A DNA stretch of 64,000 nt. Source: Myxococcota bacterium (lineage in GTDB: Bacteria > Myxococcota_A > UBA796 > JAFGLY01). Below are positions 7,875-15,025 of the stretch, piece by piece. Both the position numbers and the translations under genes were made by a program. Within the stretch, counting starts at the first letter, position 1. Each line of letters starts with the position of its first letter. Under the pieces are notes generated by a model that was not told where the DNA came from, searched no databases, and saw only the letters and a list, made by a program, of their open reading frames with translations. The DNA lies in assembly GCA_024276675.1 (NCBI GenBank), contig JAJRWT010000053.1:1-64000 (forward strand), read 5' to 3'.

Positions 7875-8162
7875 ATGATTCAGTCCTTTAAATCCAAAGA
7901 GGCTGAGAAAATCTTCGGCCGAAATCGCTCGAAAAAGCTGCCTGGTGACATCCAGCATGTAGTTCTTCGTAAGCTGAAGATGCTCCATCGTTCAAAAACT
8001 CTGTCAGATTTGAGGGTGCCACCTGCAAATAGGCTTGAGCGCCTCAAGGGAAACAGGGAGGGGCAGTACAGCATTAGGATTAACGACCAATGGCGGATTT
8101 GTTTCCGCTGGGAACACGGCGATGCATTTGATGTCGAAATCGTCGACTACCACCGAGGTTAG
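7875..8162 (+). CDS. higB: Cassette 2: HigB/RelE-family toxin
   Basis: The 95-residue protein is a typical HigB-like mRNA interferase of the RelE superfamily. It has an N-terminal FKSKEAEKIFGRNRSKKLP, a middle RVPPANRLERLKG and a C-terminal YSIRINDQWRICFRW core with the Arg and Trp usual in this group. It would cleave translated mRNA. It is followed two bases later by its antitoxin, the toxin-first order typical of hig loci. It carries its own promoter, so its expression need not depend on an integron promoter. Confidence 0.92.
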   Translation: MIQSFKSKEAEKIFGRNRSKKLPGDIQHVVLRKLKMLHRSKTLSDLRVPPANRLERLKGNREGQYSIRINDQWRICFRWEHGDAFDVEIVDYHRG

Positions 8163-8164
8163 CC

Positions 8165-8479
8165 ATGTGCGGAAAAAAACTATCACCTGTGCACCCTGGC
8201 GAGATTCTTTTGCATGAGTTCTTGGAGCCAATGGGCCTGAGTCAGACTCGTCTGGCTAAAGGCATTGGAGTGTCTCCACGCAGAATCAACGAAATCGTTT
8301 TACAAAAACGCAGCATCACGGCAGACACCTCGTTGCGGCTGGCCAAGTATTTCAAAATGTCGCCGGATTTCTGGCTGGGCCTGCAAATGGATTTCGATCT
8401 TGAGTCTGCATCGGATCGCCTTGGTGAACGCCTGGATCGAGAAGTCGGTCAGTATATGGGCGGATCACTCCACGGATAA
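8165..8479 (+). CDS. higA: Cassette 2: HigA antitoxin (HTH, XRE family)
   Basis: The 104-residue protein has a Cro/C1-type helix-turn-helix (PGEILLHEFLEPMGLSQTRL, then GVSPRRINEIV). The family's AKYFKMSPDFWLGLQ segment follows. It would neutralise HigB and repress the shared promoter. Its TAA stop lies inside the first bases of the next attC (GGATAACAATTC), as in many Vibrio-type cassettes, which confirms the cassette boundary. Confidence 0.93.
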   Translation: MCGKKLSPVHPGEILLHEFLEPMGLSQTRLAKGIGVSPRRINEIVLQKRSITADTSLRLAKYFKMSPDFWLGLQMDFDLESASDRLGERLDREVGQYMGGSLHG

Positions 8480-8741
8480 CAATTCGTTCAAGCTGACGGA
8501 TCTGTCCTATCACGTTCCCATCCGGAAATGGCTCCCATCGCCGGAGCGGCCCATTCCTTCGCCAGGCACATCCGCGCAACCACTTGAAATAGCGCTGCTA
8601 TTCCGGCGGGTTACGCGGACGCACCTGGCTCGAAAGCGACTCGCCCCGGCTCGGTCCGCCTTTTCCGGATGGGAACTATCACGGTTCTGGCTGGAGCCAG
8701 AACCGCGCCAGGCCAGCCCGTAGCTCAACGACACGTTAGGT
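8474..8741 (+). other. attC site 2, abnormally long
   Basis: The left end (GGATAACAATTCGTTCAAGC) resembles Vibrio-type attC starts. The right end has GCTCAAC and then GTTAGGT (8735-8741). The 268-base interior includes a perfect 15-base inverted repeat, GTTCCCATCCGGAAA at 8514-8528 and its complement at 8662-8676. A second hairpin, GGTTCTGGCT/AGCCAGAACC, lies at about 8683-8704. It may be a site with a very long variable terminal structure, or two sites fused by deletion of a cassette. Confidence 0.6.
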
Positions 8742-8790
8742 TCAGAGAAAGGAGCCGTGCGGCGAGGCGATGCTGGCACTCGTCACGCCA

Positions 8791-9090
8791 TCAGGCCACC
8801 AAGCGGTCAAGAACTCGCGCGACGGCATCGGGCTCTTGGTCGATGATGTTCAGCAACATCCTCGCCGGTCCACGGGGCACCCTTCTGCCCTGCTCCCAGT
8901 TGCGGACCGTGGAGACTGTCACCCCGAAGGCTCGGGCGAACTCGGTCTGGGACATACCCAGCATTTCACGGATCTCCTTCACATTGACCAGTGGCACCTC
9001 GAGTCGGTGAATCCCACTGTCAGTCTGCTCTCCACGAGCGAAGTCGAGTGCGTCGAGAAGTCCTTCCTCGATGGCATTGAAGTCAGTCAT
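8791..9090 (-). CDS. Cassette 3: HTH antitoxin-like regulator, reversed
   Basis: The 99-residue protein has an XRE-type helix-turn-helix (VKEIREMLGMSQTEFARAFG, then STVRNWEQGRR). This arrangement is seen in antitoxins that follow RelE-like toxins of the NadS/HigA2 type. It is encoded on the minus strand, against the other cassette genes. The ATG at 9090 overlaps the stop of the upstream toxin remnant in an ATGA, so the two were a coupled operon. It looks intact while its toxin is truncated, which would leave an orphan antitoxin or repressor. Confidence 0.85.
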   Translation of the reverse strand: MTDFNAIEEGLLDALDFARGEQTDSGIHRLEVPLVNVKEIREMLGMSQTEFARAFGVTVSTVRNWEQGRRVPRGPARMLLNIIDQEPDAVARVLDRLVA

Positions 9091-9337
9091 TTCTTCTTTC
9101 CTCGGTAGTGCGCTACTAGCTGTGTGGTCAGCTTGTGGAACTCGTTGTGTTCGGCCGCCGTGAGATTCGCCTTGCCGCTCTTGGCGAACAAGGTCAGCAA
9201 GAAGTGCAGAAAGTATACGCCATTGGCGCACAGGGCACCACCGCCTTCACCAGCGCACGCCGATCTCTGCGCTCTGATGGAGACTTGGACGAAAGCGCGC
9301 CACGCTGGCGCAACCAAAGCGTGGCGCTGTGTCTCGA
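9087..9337 (-). pseudogene. Truncated RelE/HigB-like toxin of cassette 3
   Basis: The last 45 codons (GVYFLHFLLTLFAKSGKANL, then TAAEHNEFHKLTTQLV) match the C-terminal strand and helix of RelE-superfamily toxins that pair with NadS-like antitoxins. Upstream, the frame runs through a weakly similar GEGGGALCA segment into the neighbouring attC without a start codon. The N-terminal half seems to have been lost at the cassette boundary. The upstream limit given is the edge of the attC. Confidence 0.6.
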
Positions 9338-9400
9338 ACCCAACCCGCCTTTCGTGACCGACGGCGCTTCGCGCCGCGGCACAACGGCAAGGCGTTGGGC
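9338..9400 (+). other. attC site 3
   Basis: ACCCAAC opens and GTTGGGC closes a 63-base imperfect palindrome with a GGCGC-TTC-GCGCC tip. The tip is identical to that of attC site 1. Both end boxes match the RYYYAAC/GTTRRRY consensus. Confidence 0.88.
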
Positions 9401-9473
9401 GTTCGAGTGAACGGTCTTCCAGGCGGGCGGTGCTCCGGTTGTCGACGCAGGATATCGAAGGTAGGATGTAGGC

Positions 9474-9959
9474 ATGGCTGCTCAACGAAAGTCGTTTCGA
9501 ATCTACGCAGACACGTCTGTCATCGGCGGGTGTCTTGATGAGGAGTTTCGGGCCGCCTCAATTCGACTGATCGAACGAAGTCGCACAGGGGACGCTCTGC
9601 TTGTGATATCAGACATAACACTGGCCGAACTCGCAGGCGCCCCATCGAGGGTACGCAGTGTTATCGAAGACCTACCAAAGGCGTGCGTCGAGTTCGTCCG
9701 CCAGGACGAGGAGTCGGAAGCGCTGGCAGAGGAGTACATCAAGCGAGGTGTAGTGTCGCGTCGAATGCTGGCGGATGCCCAGCACATCGCGGTTGCCGCC
9801 ATGGCGAAAGTGGACGTTATGGTGAGTTGGAACTTCCGGCACATCGTCAACCTGGAGCGTATTCGTGGGTTCAACGCAGTCAATCTCCAATCGGGGTATC
9901 CGATGCTGGAGATCCGATCACCCCTGGAGGTCTGGAAAGATGATGCCGAAGACGTTTGA
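9474..9959 (+). CDS. Cassette 4: PIN-domain toxin
   Basis: The 161-residue protein is a PIN-fold ribonuclease. Acidic residues sit at Asp13 in YADTSVIGG, Glu52 in LAELAG, Asp101 in LADAQH and Asp114 in VDVMVSWNFRH, matching the metal-binding set. The SWNFRHIVN segment is typical of PIN proteins whose partner is a short downstream ORF. Such an ORF overlaps its 3' end here. It would act on RNA in the cytoplasm. The specific target is unknown. Confidence 0.85.
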   Translation: MAAQRKSFRIYADTSVIGGCLDEEFRAASIRLIERSRTGDALLVISDITLAELAGAPSRVRSVIEDLPKACVEFVRQDEESEALAEEYIKRGVVSRRMLADAQHIAVAAMAKVDVMVSWNFRHIVNLERIRGFNAVNLQSGYPMLEIRSPLEVWKDDAEDV

Positions 9960-10092
9960 TGCGGTGAAGCTGATGCGTGAACTGCGCGACAAGCTCAGCC
10001 AAGAGATGGAGGGGATGACGCCCCAGGAGCGAGTGCTCTACGTTCGCAACAAGGCAACCTCTACTGCCCTCGGGAGGACGATTGCTGGTTAA
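9940..10092 (+). CDS. Cassette 4: small antitoxin-like partner of the PIN protein
   Basis: The product is 50 residues (49 if the second ATG is used). It overlaps the end of the PIN gene by 20 bases and is preceded by GGAGG nine bases upstream. Its FDAVKLMRELRDKLSQEMEG core and charged helical character match small proteins regularly found after this PIN type and presumed to be antitoxins. The stop is 13 bases before attC site 4. Confidence 0.75.
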   Translation: MMPKTFDAVKLMRELRDKLSQEMEGMTPQERVLYVRNKATSTALGRTIAG

Positions 10093-10104
10093 GAGAGCGG
10101 TGTC

Positions 10105-10166
10105 GCCCAACAAGACGATACAGCGGACCGGCCTGCGGCCGGCCGCTGATCGCCAGGACGTTGGAT
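10105..10166 (+). other. attC site 4
   Basis: GCCCAAC opens and GTTGGAT closes 62 bases. The stem is CAGCGG-ac-CGGCC with a TGC tip and the returning GGCCGGCCGCTG. It is almost identical to attC site 7, which suggests repeated recruitment or duplication within one array. Confidence 0.92.
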
Positions 10167-10217
10167 CGACGAAGGACGCCGCCTTGTGAAACCGACCGCA
10201 CGAAGGAAGAGTGACTG

Positions 10218-10454
10218 ATGCCCACGGTTCGACGGATCGGGTCGGCGAGGTTCTTCTTCTACAGCAATGAGGGCACGGAGGCGCCCCACATCCATGTCGA
10301 ACAGGCCGGTGCCGTTGCAAAGTTTTGGCTGGATCCGGTATTCTTGGCCTCTTCGAGTCGGTTCCGAGGACACGAACTTCGTCTCTTGGAACGGCTTGTG
10401 GCCGAACATCGTGACGAGTTTTTGGAGGCGTGGCATGAGTTCTTCCAGTCCTAG
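10218..10454 (+). CDS. Cassette 5: DUF4160 protein
   Basis: The 78-residue protein shows the DUF4160 signature, FFFYSNEG followed by PHIHVEQAG and a C-terminal RLVAEHRDEFLEAWHEFF helix. DUF4160 genes are usually followed by DUF2442 genes, as here, with a 20-base overlap. The pair is a predicted toxin-antitoxin module, but I know of no firm function. The order and cassette location fit that prediction. Confidence 0.85.
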   Translation: MPTVRRIGSARFFFYSNEGTEAPHIHVEQAGAVAKFWLDPVFLASSSRFRGHELRLLERLVAEHRDEFLEAWHEFFQS

Positions 10455-10707
10455 CACGGACCCCCGGGCAATCGACGTCGCGGTCGATGAAGACAACCTG
10501 ACCGTTGACCTCGCCGATGGTCGGCGTGTGATCGTTCCGCTGGCATGGTTTCCTCGGCTGCTTTACGCGAGTACAGACCAACGCCGGAACTGGCGTTTTA
10601 TCGGCGACGGTTATGGCATACACTGGCCGGACGTTGATGAGGATCTCAGCGTGAGTGGACTGCTTCGCGGCGCAGCAGTTCCCGAGGCATCAAAACGTGC
10701 GGTCTAA
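10435..10707 (+). CDS. Cassette 5: DUF2442 protein
   Basis: The 90-residue protein carries the DUF2442 pattern: DLADGRRVIVPLAWFPRLL, a WRFIGDGYGIHWPDVDEDL core, then SVSGLL. The ATG follows GGAGG by seven bases and overlaps the end of the DUF4160 gene. Its TAA lies inside the GTCTAAC box of the next attC. It is presumed to partner the DUF4160 product. Confidence 0.88.
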   Translation: MSSSSPSTDPRAIDVAVDEDNLTVDLADGRRVIVPLAWFPRLLYASTDQRRNWRFIGDGYGIHWPDVDEDLSVSGLLRGAAVPEASKRAV

Positions 10708-10761
10708 CAGGCCGATACAGCGGACGGCCTGAGGCCTCCGCTGATCGGCAGGACGTTGGCG
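10702..10761 (+). other. attC site 5
   Basis: GTCTAAC opens the 60-base site and GTTGGCG closes it, with the last bases off consensus. The stem AGCGGA-c-GGCC with a TGA tip and GGCCTCCGCT is closely related to sites 4 and 7. Confidence 0.88.
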
Positions 10762-10888
10762 GCACTCCATGAGCGAAGTGCAGGGGCGAGACGAAAGAGT
10801 ATTGAGCATGCTTGTTTCGATGACGCCGATCTTCGTTATTGCCGCCGGGCCAGCAATGTGTAACTCTTTGTGTAGAACTGGAGTCCAC

Positions 10889-11086
10889 ATGGCTACGAAC
10901 CTGAACCTCGACGACGAACTCATTCAGAAGGCGGTGCGCTTGGGAAGGCACCGCTCGAAGAGGGATGCGGTCAACAAGGCCCTCGAAGCCTACGTGGCTC
11001 AGCTGCAACGCCTCGAGGCGCTGAAGGCGCTGGGTACGTTCAACTTCGACCCCGACTACGACTACAAGTTGGCGCGGTCGGCGTAG
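10889..11086 (+). CDS. vapB: Cassette 6: VapB antitoxin
   Basis: The 65-residue protein has the ribbon-helix-helix start of VapB antitoxins (ATNLNLDDELIQKAVRLGRH, then KRDAVNKALEAYV). Its C-terminal tail (FNFDPDYDYKLARSA) contains aromatic and acidic residues that in this family insert into the toxin active site. The ATG at 10889 follows GGAG by six bases. A longer frame from 10769 has no ribosome-binding site. The toxin gene starts 15 bases downstream. Confidence 0.92.
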   Translation: MATNLNLDDELIQKAVRLGRHRSKRDAVNKALEAYVAQLQRLEALKALGTFNFDPDYDYKLARSA

Positions 11087-11101
11087 GCAAGAGGAAGCGC
11101 A

Positions 11102-11512
11102 GTGCTTGTCATCGACACCTCGGTATGGTCCAGGGCGCTTCGGCGTTGCAAGAACTCAGAGGGCGAACCGCCGGCGGCTGTACTGATCCGAAGGCTCGTG
11201 ATCGACAACGAACCCATTGGAGTGCCCGGCATCGTCTTGCAGGAGCTTCTATCGGGTGTCCGCGCCAAGAAGGAGTTCGAGAGGCTGCGGAAAGTGCTCG
11301 ATCCCTTCACCATCCTCTTGGCTACCGAGGAACATCATCTCCTGGCTGCAACGCTCTACAACACCTGTAAGTCGAACGGTCTCAATGTCAGCCCGACCGA
11401 CGTACTCATCGCCTCCACGACCATGCAGTGCAGGGGTACGCTCATCACGTCGGACGGTGACTTCCGCCGTATGAGCGAACACATCGACCTTTCGGTCCAC
11501 TTCGTTGAGTAG
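11102..11512 (+). CDS. vapC: Cassette 6: VapC toxin (PIN domain)
   Basis: The 136-residue PIN ribonuclease has Asp5 in VIDTSVW, Glu48 in LQELLSG, Asp100 in SPTDVLIA and Asp118 in TSDGDF, a complete acidic set. The length is usual for VapC. It starts with GTG shortly after vapB. It would cleave a structured RNA such as a tRNA. The cassette continues about 90 bases past the stop before its attC. Confidence 0.93.
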   Translation: MLVIDTSVWSRALRRCKNSEGEPPAAVLIRRLVIDNEPIGVPGIVLQELLSGVRAKKEFERLRKVLDPFTILLATEEHHLLAATLYNTCKSNGLNVSPTDVLIASTTMQCRGTLITSDGDFRRMSEHIDLSVHFVE

Positions 11513-11601
11513 GTCCGAGCGTCCTGCTACGTGCCGGAGAGAGGCCGCGCGTAGAGCTGATATGCCGCCGAGTACCGTGGTTGGGACGCGATTCTGTCGG
11601 C

Positions 11602-11665
11602 CGCTAACAAGGCAATCCTGCTGACGTCGCCTTCGGCTCCGCAGCAGATTGCCAGGACGTTGGGC
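11602..11665 (+). other. attC site 6
   Basis: CGCTAAC opens and GTTGGGC closes the 64-base site. The outer stem is GGCAATC with GATTGCC-like return and the inner arms are GCTG/CAGC. The opening box has C instead of R at its first base. The stem differs from those of sites 4, 5 and 7. Confidence 0.85.
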
Positions 11666-11804
11666 CGACGTGGAGCGCTGAATACGCGACATGAGAACCG
11701 GTATGGGGGCGGCTCGTGGCATGAGTGGCTGCTCACCTGGAATTGAATAGACACTCAATCTTCCCCCGATTCCCCAGTGTCCGGAACCTACTCTTGGAGC
11801 CACG

Positions 11805-12746
11805 ATGACAGTCTTCGATCATTTCGACCGCTCACACGAGGAGAACTTCTGCGCGGCGGTCCTACTGCTCGTATGGGAGCTCGACAAGGAGGGCTTCGGG
11901 CAGGCGCTGGTGGATCAAGTTTCCCGCGCTTCAGATCTCGGTGTCGGCTGGCAGTGCCAGCGGGCAACTCGAGAAATAGGGATCATCCCGGACGAGGAAG
12001 GCCGAGCAGATCGAACAGACATCGTGTTCTCGCTGAAGCGCGCCTCCGAAAGACGCACTGTTCTGGTCGAAGTCAAGGTACACGAACGCTGGAGACTAGA
12101 ACACGTCATTGGCCAACTCAAACGACAAGGCGACACCCGTCCACTACGGACAGGGGAATCTGTGGACGCAGTCGTACTGTTGGGACCAACTCGACTTGTA
12201 GAGAGCGTACGACAGCAAGCGAACAACAAAGAGTTTGCGATCTCCTGGGCTGAGTTCTTGACTGCGCTGGAAGTCTCGAGTGCCACGGGTAATCAACCTG
12301 AGTTGTGCAGACAGGCGATCCTACATCTCCGTAGCGCTGCTGGAGTTGCTCTTGGTGCCGATGGTCTTCGCGGAAGCGACCTGCAGGGCGCCATCCAAGG
12401 GGCAGGAGTGCTCGAGGGGCTTCTGGACCGCTGCCTCCGTGGTATTGGTGGATACAAGCCCCAGAAACTCTATACGCATGTGGACGGCAAGATCTCGAAG
12501 AGCAGACGCTGGAACTGGCGCGCGCTCCAGCGACAGTTCGAACTTGATGACCAAAAGTACTGGATCGGTGTTTGGAGCTACCTCGATGGATCGGACTGGG
12601 AAGGCATCCAGCTTGAGCTGTACGACAGCAGCGGCCGACGTGTTGAAGGCGTGATCATTGATGCCAACCAATCTCTGACATCCGAGTATCTGGATAAGCT
12701 GAGGGCAGAGTTCGTGAAGAAGTGTAAGTCCAGCCTCGGCCTGTAG
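11805..12746 (+). CDS. Cassette 7: PD-(D/E)XK nuclease-like protein
   Basis: The 313-residue protein has an N-terminal region with Asp72 in ADRTDIVFSL and Glu89-Val-Lys91 in VLVEVKV, followed by a helix with GQLKRQGD. This is the spacing of a PD-(D/E)XK nuclease fold. The C-terminal half (YWIGVWSYLDGSDWEGIQLE) resembles the uncharacterised second domains often joined to such nucleases. The ATG follows TTGGAG by six bases. It is the largest cassette gene and has no obvious partner. A role in defence against foreign DNA is possible but only inferred from fold and context. Confidence 0.65.
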   Translation: MTVFDHFDRSHEENFCAAVLLLVWELDKEGFGQALVDQVSRASDLGVGWQCQRATREIGIIPDEEGRADRTDIVFSLKRASERRTVLVEVKVHERWRLEHVIGQLKRQGDTRPLRTGESVDAVVLLGPTRLVESVRQQANNKEFAISWAEFLTALEVSSATGNQPELCRQAILHLRSAAGVALGADGLRGSDLQGAIQGAGVLEGLLDRCLRGIGGYKPQKLYTHVDGKISKSRRWNWRALQRQFELDDQKYWIGVWSYLDGSDWEGIQLELYDSSGRRVEGVIIDANQSLTSEYLDKLRAEFVKKCKSSLGL

Positions 12747-12817
12747 TCGCGTCGGTGGTCATTGCCGCCTTTCCTACCATCTGCATGGGCACAGGGGCGC
12801 ACTGGTAGCGGCAAGCG

Positions 12818-12879
12818 GCCCAACAAGCCGATGCAGCGGACCGGCCTGCGGTCGGCCGCTGATGGCCAAGGCGTTGGGC
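12818..12879 (+). other. attC site 7
   Basis: GCCCAAC opens and GTTGGGC closes 62 bases. Both boxes match the consensus fully. The stem CAGCGG-ac-CGGCC with a TGC tip matches site 4 at nearly every base. Confidence 0.93.
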
Positions 12880-12900
12880 GCGACAAAAAAGGAGGATCCC

Positions 12901-13158
12901 ATGACGTGTAACCACTGTGGACATGCCCTCAGCAACGTCCAGTGGGCAGTTGCGAATCGCTGGAAGTCATGTCCACGATGCTCCACAAGGAACGGTTCGG
13001 AGCACGTCCTTTATCCCTATCCGGAGCTGTTCGGAACCACGCCGGCGCGCGCCACATACGACCATCCCGAGGGGCCACAGAGCTACTGTACTGCCTGTCG
13101 AGGCACTGGCGAGCCTGATCTCACCGCATCAAGGCTTTGTAGCGATGTCAATGCATAG
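12901..13158 (+). CDS. Cassette 8: small zinc-ribbon protein
   Basis: The 85-residue product has three CxxC pairs (Cys3/6, Cys24/27, Cys63/66) in CNHCG, CPRC and CTAC, so it probably binds one or two zinc ions. An ideal AAAGGAGG lies five bases before the ATG. It is the last gene of the array. No clear attC follows it, so the array end may be decayed. The function is unknown. Confidence 0.7.
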   Translation: MTCNHCGHALSNVQWAVANRWKSCPRCSTRNGSEHVLYPYPELFGTTPARATYDHPEGPQSYCTACRGTGEPDLTASRLCSDVNA

Positions 13159-13627
13159 GTCCGCCAGGCTTTGGGTCTCCTCACATGATCGAATCGACAC
13201 CAGCGTCGTTCGCGGTGAAGCCCTGTGAAGGCCAATCCTGAGAAGCTTGCCCTTATCGGCGCCAACGGGATCCCGGTGGGCAAGGGATCTCGTATGTAAT
13301 GATAGTACACCATCAACCGACGTTCTCAGCCTGTGACCTTTACGGGTCCGGAGAACCGACAAGGTTGGGGGGGCCGGTTCTCCATCAGCGAACTCGACTG
13401 GCCGCGGATCATGTAGAGCGTGCGAGCGATTCCGGTGTAACCGTGCTAGACTTCCAAAATGGCCATGAAGGGGCTCCCTACGCCAAAAAACCTTGGAAAC
13501 CCTCTCCGCTGGCTGCTCTTGCCCTGTCAAGCTGCTGCCCGAGAAATCAACACAAAAGCCCCCTTTTTTCCCTTCACGCCCAAGTCCCGGAAGCCTTCCG
13601 AATCAACGCAACGGGACCGCAGCCCAC
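13159..13627 (+). other. Right flank of the array, no gene seen
   Basis: I see no convincing coding frame. The stretch holds two inverted repeats. CTTGCCC/GGGCAAG (13246-13252 and 13278-13284) encloses the palindrome GGGATCCC. GGAGAACCG/CGGTTCTCC (13350-13358 and 13375-13383) has a G-rich loop and no T tract. Either could be a decayed attC or a transcript end for the array. The second half presumably contains the promoter of the following permease. Confidence 0.4.
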
Positions 13628-14989
13628 ATGTCATTCAATCCCCACCTGGAAGCAGAACTCAAGCTGGAGGCCCTGAGATCACGGGATCCGTTGTTGTCCC
13701 GCTTGGTCCGCCGACTGGGGCCCCTGGCCCTGGGCCTGCTTGCAGCACCCCTGGCCCAACCCGTGCTGCTGTGGTTCGTGGGGGCCGATGGAGAAACCTA
13801 CGCCTCGGGCTTGTCGGGAATCTCGTTCCGCCTGGCGCTCCTGCTCTGCGCCGTGGGTGTGATGGCGGCCCACAACACGGTCATGAGGGGCCCCGACCGG
13901 GCGGTGCTGGATCCGCACCCCGTGGACCCCACCAGGCTGCTCCCGGTACTTCGCAGGCGCCTCTTGCGGCGTTCGCTGTGGCTGGCCATCGGAGCCACCG
14001 CCCTGTTGAGCCCGTTGCTGTTCAACAGTCCACCCGGCATCCAGCCAGTGATTCCATTCGTCCTCTCGGCCCTGCTGCTCATGGCGGGCTGGCTGGCGGG
14101 CATCACCCTCGGGTTCGTCACCCAACTGGGTGCCGTGAAGGCAGCCGACAACAAGCTGCTGAACTCTGTCCTGGAAGCCATCCGTGGGTCCAACCCGCGT
14201 ACGCAGGCGGCCCTCATATACGCCCCGGGGCTGGCCATCGCGGCGGCCGGCGCAAGCCTTTTCACGGGGGCATGGGGAATCCAGCTTTGTCTGGCGGGTC
14301 GCTGGGCGGGGCTCCTGGGATACCTGCCGACCCTGGCGCTTTCCTGGCTGGCCTGGGGGCTTGCCGCTCCCCTGGCGGATTCCTGCTGGTACAGGGCAAG
14401 CTCTCTTCTCACCGAGATAGACGCCCAGTACGCAGGCCTGGACGACAGCGAGAACGCCAGCCGTGTCTACCTGGACTGGAGCGTACGCTGGGCTCCCGCT
14501 CCTTTCCGGCCCCACCTTCTGCGCGCCCTGCGACAGGGATGGCGAGCGTTGAGATCCTGGGTCACCGGGGCCTGGGCCGCCGGAGTCCTGGCGGCTTTCC
14601 CAGCCTGGTCGGTGGACCCGGCCGCTCCCCAACGAGCGCTCCTCATCTGCGTCACCGCCACCTGCCTGTTGGCCATCATCGCCATCCGCATGGAGGAGAC
14701 CGATCCCGCCTGGCTGGACAGGGCCCTGGCCCTCCCCATGGCCAACCGGCTGTCGGCTCGTTTCCTGGCGGTGCTGGCCTACCTGCAAGGCGCCATCCTC
14801 CCTGCCACCGCGGCACTCCTGACGAGGCAGGGAGCGGCGGCCTGGAGTCTCCTGCTACCCGCCGAAGCCGCTGCCGTCATCTGCGCCCTGACCGCCACCG
14901 CCGCCAGTCCCCTTCGCGGCCGCGCCTACACCCTCTACCTTCCCCTGGCCATTCTCACCTGGGCAGCCCTGGCAGGCGGACTCCCATAG
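13628..14989 (+). CDS. ABC transporter permease-like membrane protein
   Basis: The 453-residue protein has about ten to twelve hydrophobic segments spread over its whole length, with no large soluble domain. The ATPase gene that follows after 36 bases implies a two-component ABC transporter, with this as the membrane subunit. The ATG at 13628 (MSFNPHLEAELKLEALRSRD) is preferred over earlier in-frame starts because the preceding residues are low-complexity. The substrate is unknown. It could resemble ABC-2-type exporters of the bacteriocin or multidrug kind. Confidence 0.7.
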   Translation: MSFNPHLEAELKLEALRSRDPLLSRLVRRLGPLALGLLAAPLAQPVLLWFVGADGETYASGLSGISFRLALLLCAVGVMAAHNTVMRGPDRAVLDPHPVDPTRLLPVLRRRLLRRSLWLAIGATALLSPLLFNSPPGIQPVIPFVLSALLLMAGWLAGITLGFVTQLGAVKAADNKLLNSVLEAIRGSNPRTQAALIYAPGLAIAAAGASLFTGAWGIQLCLAGRWAGLLGYLPTLALSWLAWGLAAPLADSCWYRASSLLTEIDAQYAGLDDSENASRVYLDWSVRWAPAPFRPHLLRALRQGWRALRSWVTGAWAAGVLAAFPAWSVDPAAPQRALLICVTATCLLAIIAIRMEETDPAWLDRALALPMANRLSARFLAVLAYLQGAILPATAALLTRQGAAAWSLLLPAEAAAVICALTATAASPLRGRAYTLYLPLAILTWAALAGGLP

Positions 14990-15025
14990 GAGGCCCGCCC
15001 CCCCCCTCGCATCCCGGAGCCAAAG

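Larger units (their letters stand above)
6835..13158 (+). mobile_element. Degraded chromosomal integron with a cassette array
   Basis: The element consists of an integrase remnant at the left and seven attC-like sites (7765, 8474, 9338, 10105, 10702, 11602, 12818). Each site is a roughly 60-base imperfect palindrome between RYYYAAC and GTTRRRY boxes, except one of 268 bases. Small genes lie between them, mostly on the plus strand and mostly toxin-antitoxin pairs, and their stop codons abut or overlap the attC 5' box. The attC at 10105 and 12818 are nearly identical and that at 10702 is close, as in sedentary chromosomal integrons. Base composition is visibly less GC-rich than the flanks. The left and right limits are approximate, and the last cassette has no clear attC. 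Confidence 0.88.

Noticed and set aside
13257..13370. Eighth attC at the end of the array
   Set aside because: CGCCAAC and GTTGGGG could be end boxes, but the last base is off consensus, the distance is 114 bases, and the inner repeats do not pair like the other sites.
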